DNA of 64,000 nt from Rivibacter subsaxonicus (GTDB lineage: Bacteria > Pseudomonadota > Gammaproteobacteria > Burkholderiales > Burkholderiaceae_C), in NCBI RefSeq assembly GCF_004217215.1, contig NZ_SHKP01000005.1:749501-813500 (forward strand), written 5' to 3'. Of the stretch, positions 61,583 through 64,000 are shown piece by piece; within the stretch, counting starts at the first letter, position 1; each line of letters opens with the position of its first letter. Under the pieces are notes generated by a model, which saw only the letters and a list, made by a program, of their open reading frames with translations, ran no database searches and was not told the DNA's origin. Position numbers and translations under genes: made by a program.

Positions 61583-63280
61583 TCACATCGATTCCGGGGC
61601 CGACACGCCGACCAGCGCCAAGCCGTTGCGTAGCACCTGGGCGACGGCGGCCAGCAGCGCCAGGCGGGCACGGGTCAGTTCGACGTCGTCGGTGAGAAAG
61701 CGTTCGGCGGCGTAGTAGCTGTGGAAGGCGCCGCTGAGATCGCGCAGGTAGAAGGCCACGTCGTGCGGCGCGAGGTCGCGCGCGGCGCCGGCCAGCATCT
61801 CGGGGTAGGTCGCGAGCTTGAGCAGCAGTGCCGTCTCGGTCGGTGCCACCAGTCGCGCCAGATCGGCCTGCGCCAGGGCCGCGAGATCGCCGCCACGCTC
61901 GGCCGCCCAGTCGCGCAGCACCTTGCTGATGCGGGCATGCGCGTACTGCACGTAGAAGACCGGGTTCTCGTCGTTCTTCTTGAGCGCGAGGTCGACGTCG
62001 AAGGTGAACTCGGTGTCGGCCTTGCGACTGATCAGGAAGAAACGCACCGCGTCGCGGCTGGTCCAGTCGATCAGGTCGCGCAGCGTCACGTAGCCGCCGC
62101 TGCGCTTGGAGATCTTGACCTCCTCGCCGTCCTTCATCACCCGCACCATGGTGTTGAGCACGTAGTCGGGATAGCCGACCGGGACGCCGACGTTCGCCGC
62201 CTGCAGCCCGGCGCGCACGCGGGCGATCGTGCCGTGATGGTCGGTGCCCTGGATGTTGACGACCTTGCTGAAGCCGCGCTCCCACTTGCCGATGTGATAG
62301 GCCACGTCCGGCACGAAATAGGTGTACGAGCCGTCGGACTTGCGCATCACGCGGTCCTTGTCGTCGCCGTAGTCGGTCGTGCGCAGCCACAGCGCGCCGC
62401 CGTCCTCGAAGGTCTTGCCGGCGGCCACCAGCTTGCGCACCGTCTGCTCGACGCGGCCGCTGCTGTACAGGCTGGACTCGAGGAAGTAGTTGTCGAAGCG
62501 CACGCTGAAGGCCTGCAGGTCCAGGTCCTGCTCGTGGCGCAGATAGGCCACCGCGAACTGGCGGATGCCGTCGAGATCGTCCGGGTCGCCCGAGGCGCTG
62601 AACTCACGGTCGTCGGCCTTGACGGTCTTCTGCGCGAGGAAGTCGGCCGCGATGTCGGCGATGTACTCGCCGTTGTAGGCGCTCTCAGGCCAGCCTGCGT
62701 CGCCCGGCTTGAGGCCGTCGATGCGGGCCTTGGTGGAGGCGGCCAGCGTGGCGATCTGCACCCCGGCGTCGTTGTAATAGAACTCGCGCGTGACCTGCCA
62801 GCCCTGGCTCTGCTGCAGGTTGCAGATCGCGTCGCCGAGCGCAGCTTGGCGGCCGTGACCGACGTGCAGCGGGCCGGTCGGGTTGGCCGAGACGAACTCG
62901 ACCATCAGCTTGTGGTCGCGCGCCGGCGCATGGCCGAAACGGTCGCCGCCGGCCAGCACCTCGGCCACGATCTGCTGCTTGGCGGCGGGCTTCAGACGCA
63001 GGTTGATGAAGCCGGGGCCGGCGATCTCGAGCGCATCGACCCAGCGCTGCACCGCCGGCTGCGCCTGCAGCGCGGCGATCAGTGCCTGCGCCAGTTCGCG
63101 CGGGTTCTTCTTCAGCGGCCGCGCCAGTTGCATCGCGGCGGTGATCGCGAGGTCGCCGTGCGCGGCCTGCTTGGGACTTTCGAAAACCGGGGCGGGCGCG
63201 TGCTCGGCAGCCTCGCCCGGCGTGACTGTCACCAGCGCGTCAGCCAGCGCCAGCAACAGTTCTTCCTTGGCGTGAATCAT
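61583..63280 (-). CDS. argS: Arginyl-tRNA synthetase
   Basis: A 565-residue class I tRNA synthetase. The Arg N-terminal (additional) domain spans ~1-110. The HIGH motif reads [12 protein letters not shown] in [20 protein letters not shown]. The KMSKS-like loop is [20 protein letters not shown]. The DALR anticodon-binding domain contains [20 protein letters not shown] and the helical end [20 protein letters not shown]. The length and the start [20 protein letters not shown] (ATG 63280) are typical. It is divergent from the Ser/Thr kinase gene across 89 bases. Confidence 0.96.
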   Translation of the reverse strand: MIHAKEELLLALADALVTVTPGEAAEHAPAPVFESPKQAAHGDLAITAAMQLARPLKKNPRELAQALIAALQAQPAVQRWVDALEIAGPGFINLRLKPAAKQQIVAEVLAGGDRFGHAPARDHKLMVEFVSANPTGPLHVGHGRQAALGDAICNLQQSQGWQVTREFYYNDAGVQIATLAASTKARIDGLKPGDAGWPESAYNGEYIADIAADFLAQKTVKADDREFSASGDPDDLDGIRQFAVAYLRHEQDLDLQAFSVRFDNYFLESSLYSSGRVEQTVRKLVAAGKTFEDGGALWLRTTDYGDDKDRVMRKSDGSYTYFVPDVAYHIGKWERGFSKVVNIQGTDHHGTIARVRAGLQAANVGVPVGYPDYVLNTMVRVMKDGEEVKISKRSGGYVTLRDLIDWTSRDAVRFFLISRKADTEFTFDVDLALKKNDENPVFYVQYAHARISKVLRDWAAERGGDLAALAQADLARLVAPTETALLLKLATYPEMLAGAARDLAPHDVAFYLRDLSGAFHSYYAAERFLTDDVELTRARLALLAAVAQVLRNGLALVGVSAPESM

Positions 63281-63369
63281 TGCCAGATTCTACGGGGCGG
63301 GTGCGCCACAAAACGGCGCCGACCGGTCACCGAATGTCGCCACAATGGGTCCAAACCGAAGCTCGATCC

Positions 63370-64000
<631 letters not shown>

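Overview
The window is about 64 kb of GC-rich DNA packed with genes, from a Gram-negative bacterium that is most likely a betaproteobacterium of the order Burkholderiales (Rubrivivax/Leptothrix-like). This rests on several features: a neisserial-type trimeric porin, the paired cyanophycin synthetases with the DUF1854/ABC exporter partners, LPS transport genes (lptA, lptB) next to rpoN, an argS–SPOR–dsbA cluster, and the LemA/TPM trio. No rRNA, tRNA, CRISPR array or insertion sequence was recognised.

Layout. (1) 1–3.8 kb is an accessory, defence-like island. It starts with the end of a Fic-family gene. A frameshifted and truncated DNA methyltransferase fragment follows, then a two-gene unit on the minus strand: a MazG-like pyrophosphohydrolase and a large protein joining a PD-(D/E)XK-like nuclease, a DUF2075 SF1 helicase and a LexA-like S24 peptidase. 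A 55-residue orphan gene tail closes the island. (2) 4–7.3 kb holds fadD, a conserved hypothetical gene and the MTA/SAH nucleosidase. (3) 7.3–15.8 kb holds an M20 peptidase, a complete RND tripartite efflux operon behind a TetR-type palindrome, and a serine hydrolase. (4) 15.9–25.4 kb is a cyanophycin locus: cphA' and cphA on the minus strand with a small secreted protein, and, divergently, an ABC exporter, a DUF1854 protein and a MipA/OmpV outer-membrane protein. (5) 25.7–28.3 kb holds a polysaccharide flippase and a pyruvyl transferase.

(6) 28.3–32.6 kb has an Lrp-family regulator divergent from a giant fused indolepyruvate ferredoxin oxidoreductase, with two inverted repeats between them. 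(7) 32.7–38.9 kb holds a secreted protein with an internal duplication, phospholipase A, cytochrome b561, three YceI proteins and a hybrid histidine kinase. (8) 39–41.8 kb is a LytS/LytR-like two-component operon with a small membrane protein between kinase and regulator. (9) 42–49.8 kb holds a small lipoprotein, a YhhN protein, Rep helicase, a small hypothetical gene, an AEC transporter, a porin, and an amino-acid ABC binding protein plus permease without an adjacent ATPase. (10) 49.8–64 kb is largely housekeeping: priA, hemE, a LemA–TPM–TPM operon, a THUMP RNA methyltransferase, rpoN, lptB, lptA, dsbA, a SPOR protein, argS, and the start of a Ser/Thr kinase gene that runs off the window.

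The best candidate for an undescribed system is the nuclease–helicase–S24 protein with its MazG-like partner, which lies between remnants of what looks like a restriction-modification locus. Second are the cyanophycin-linked exporter/DUF1854/MipA genes, whose role is unknown. Many long open frames opposite real genes are artefacts of high GC and are left out.
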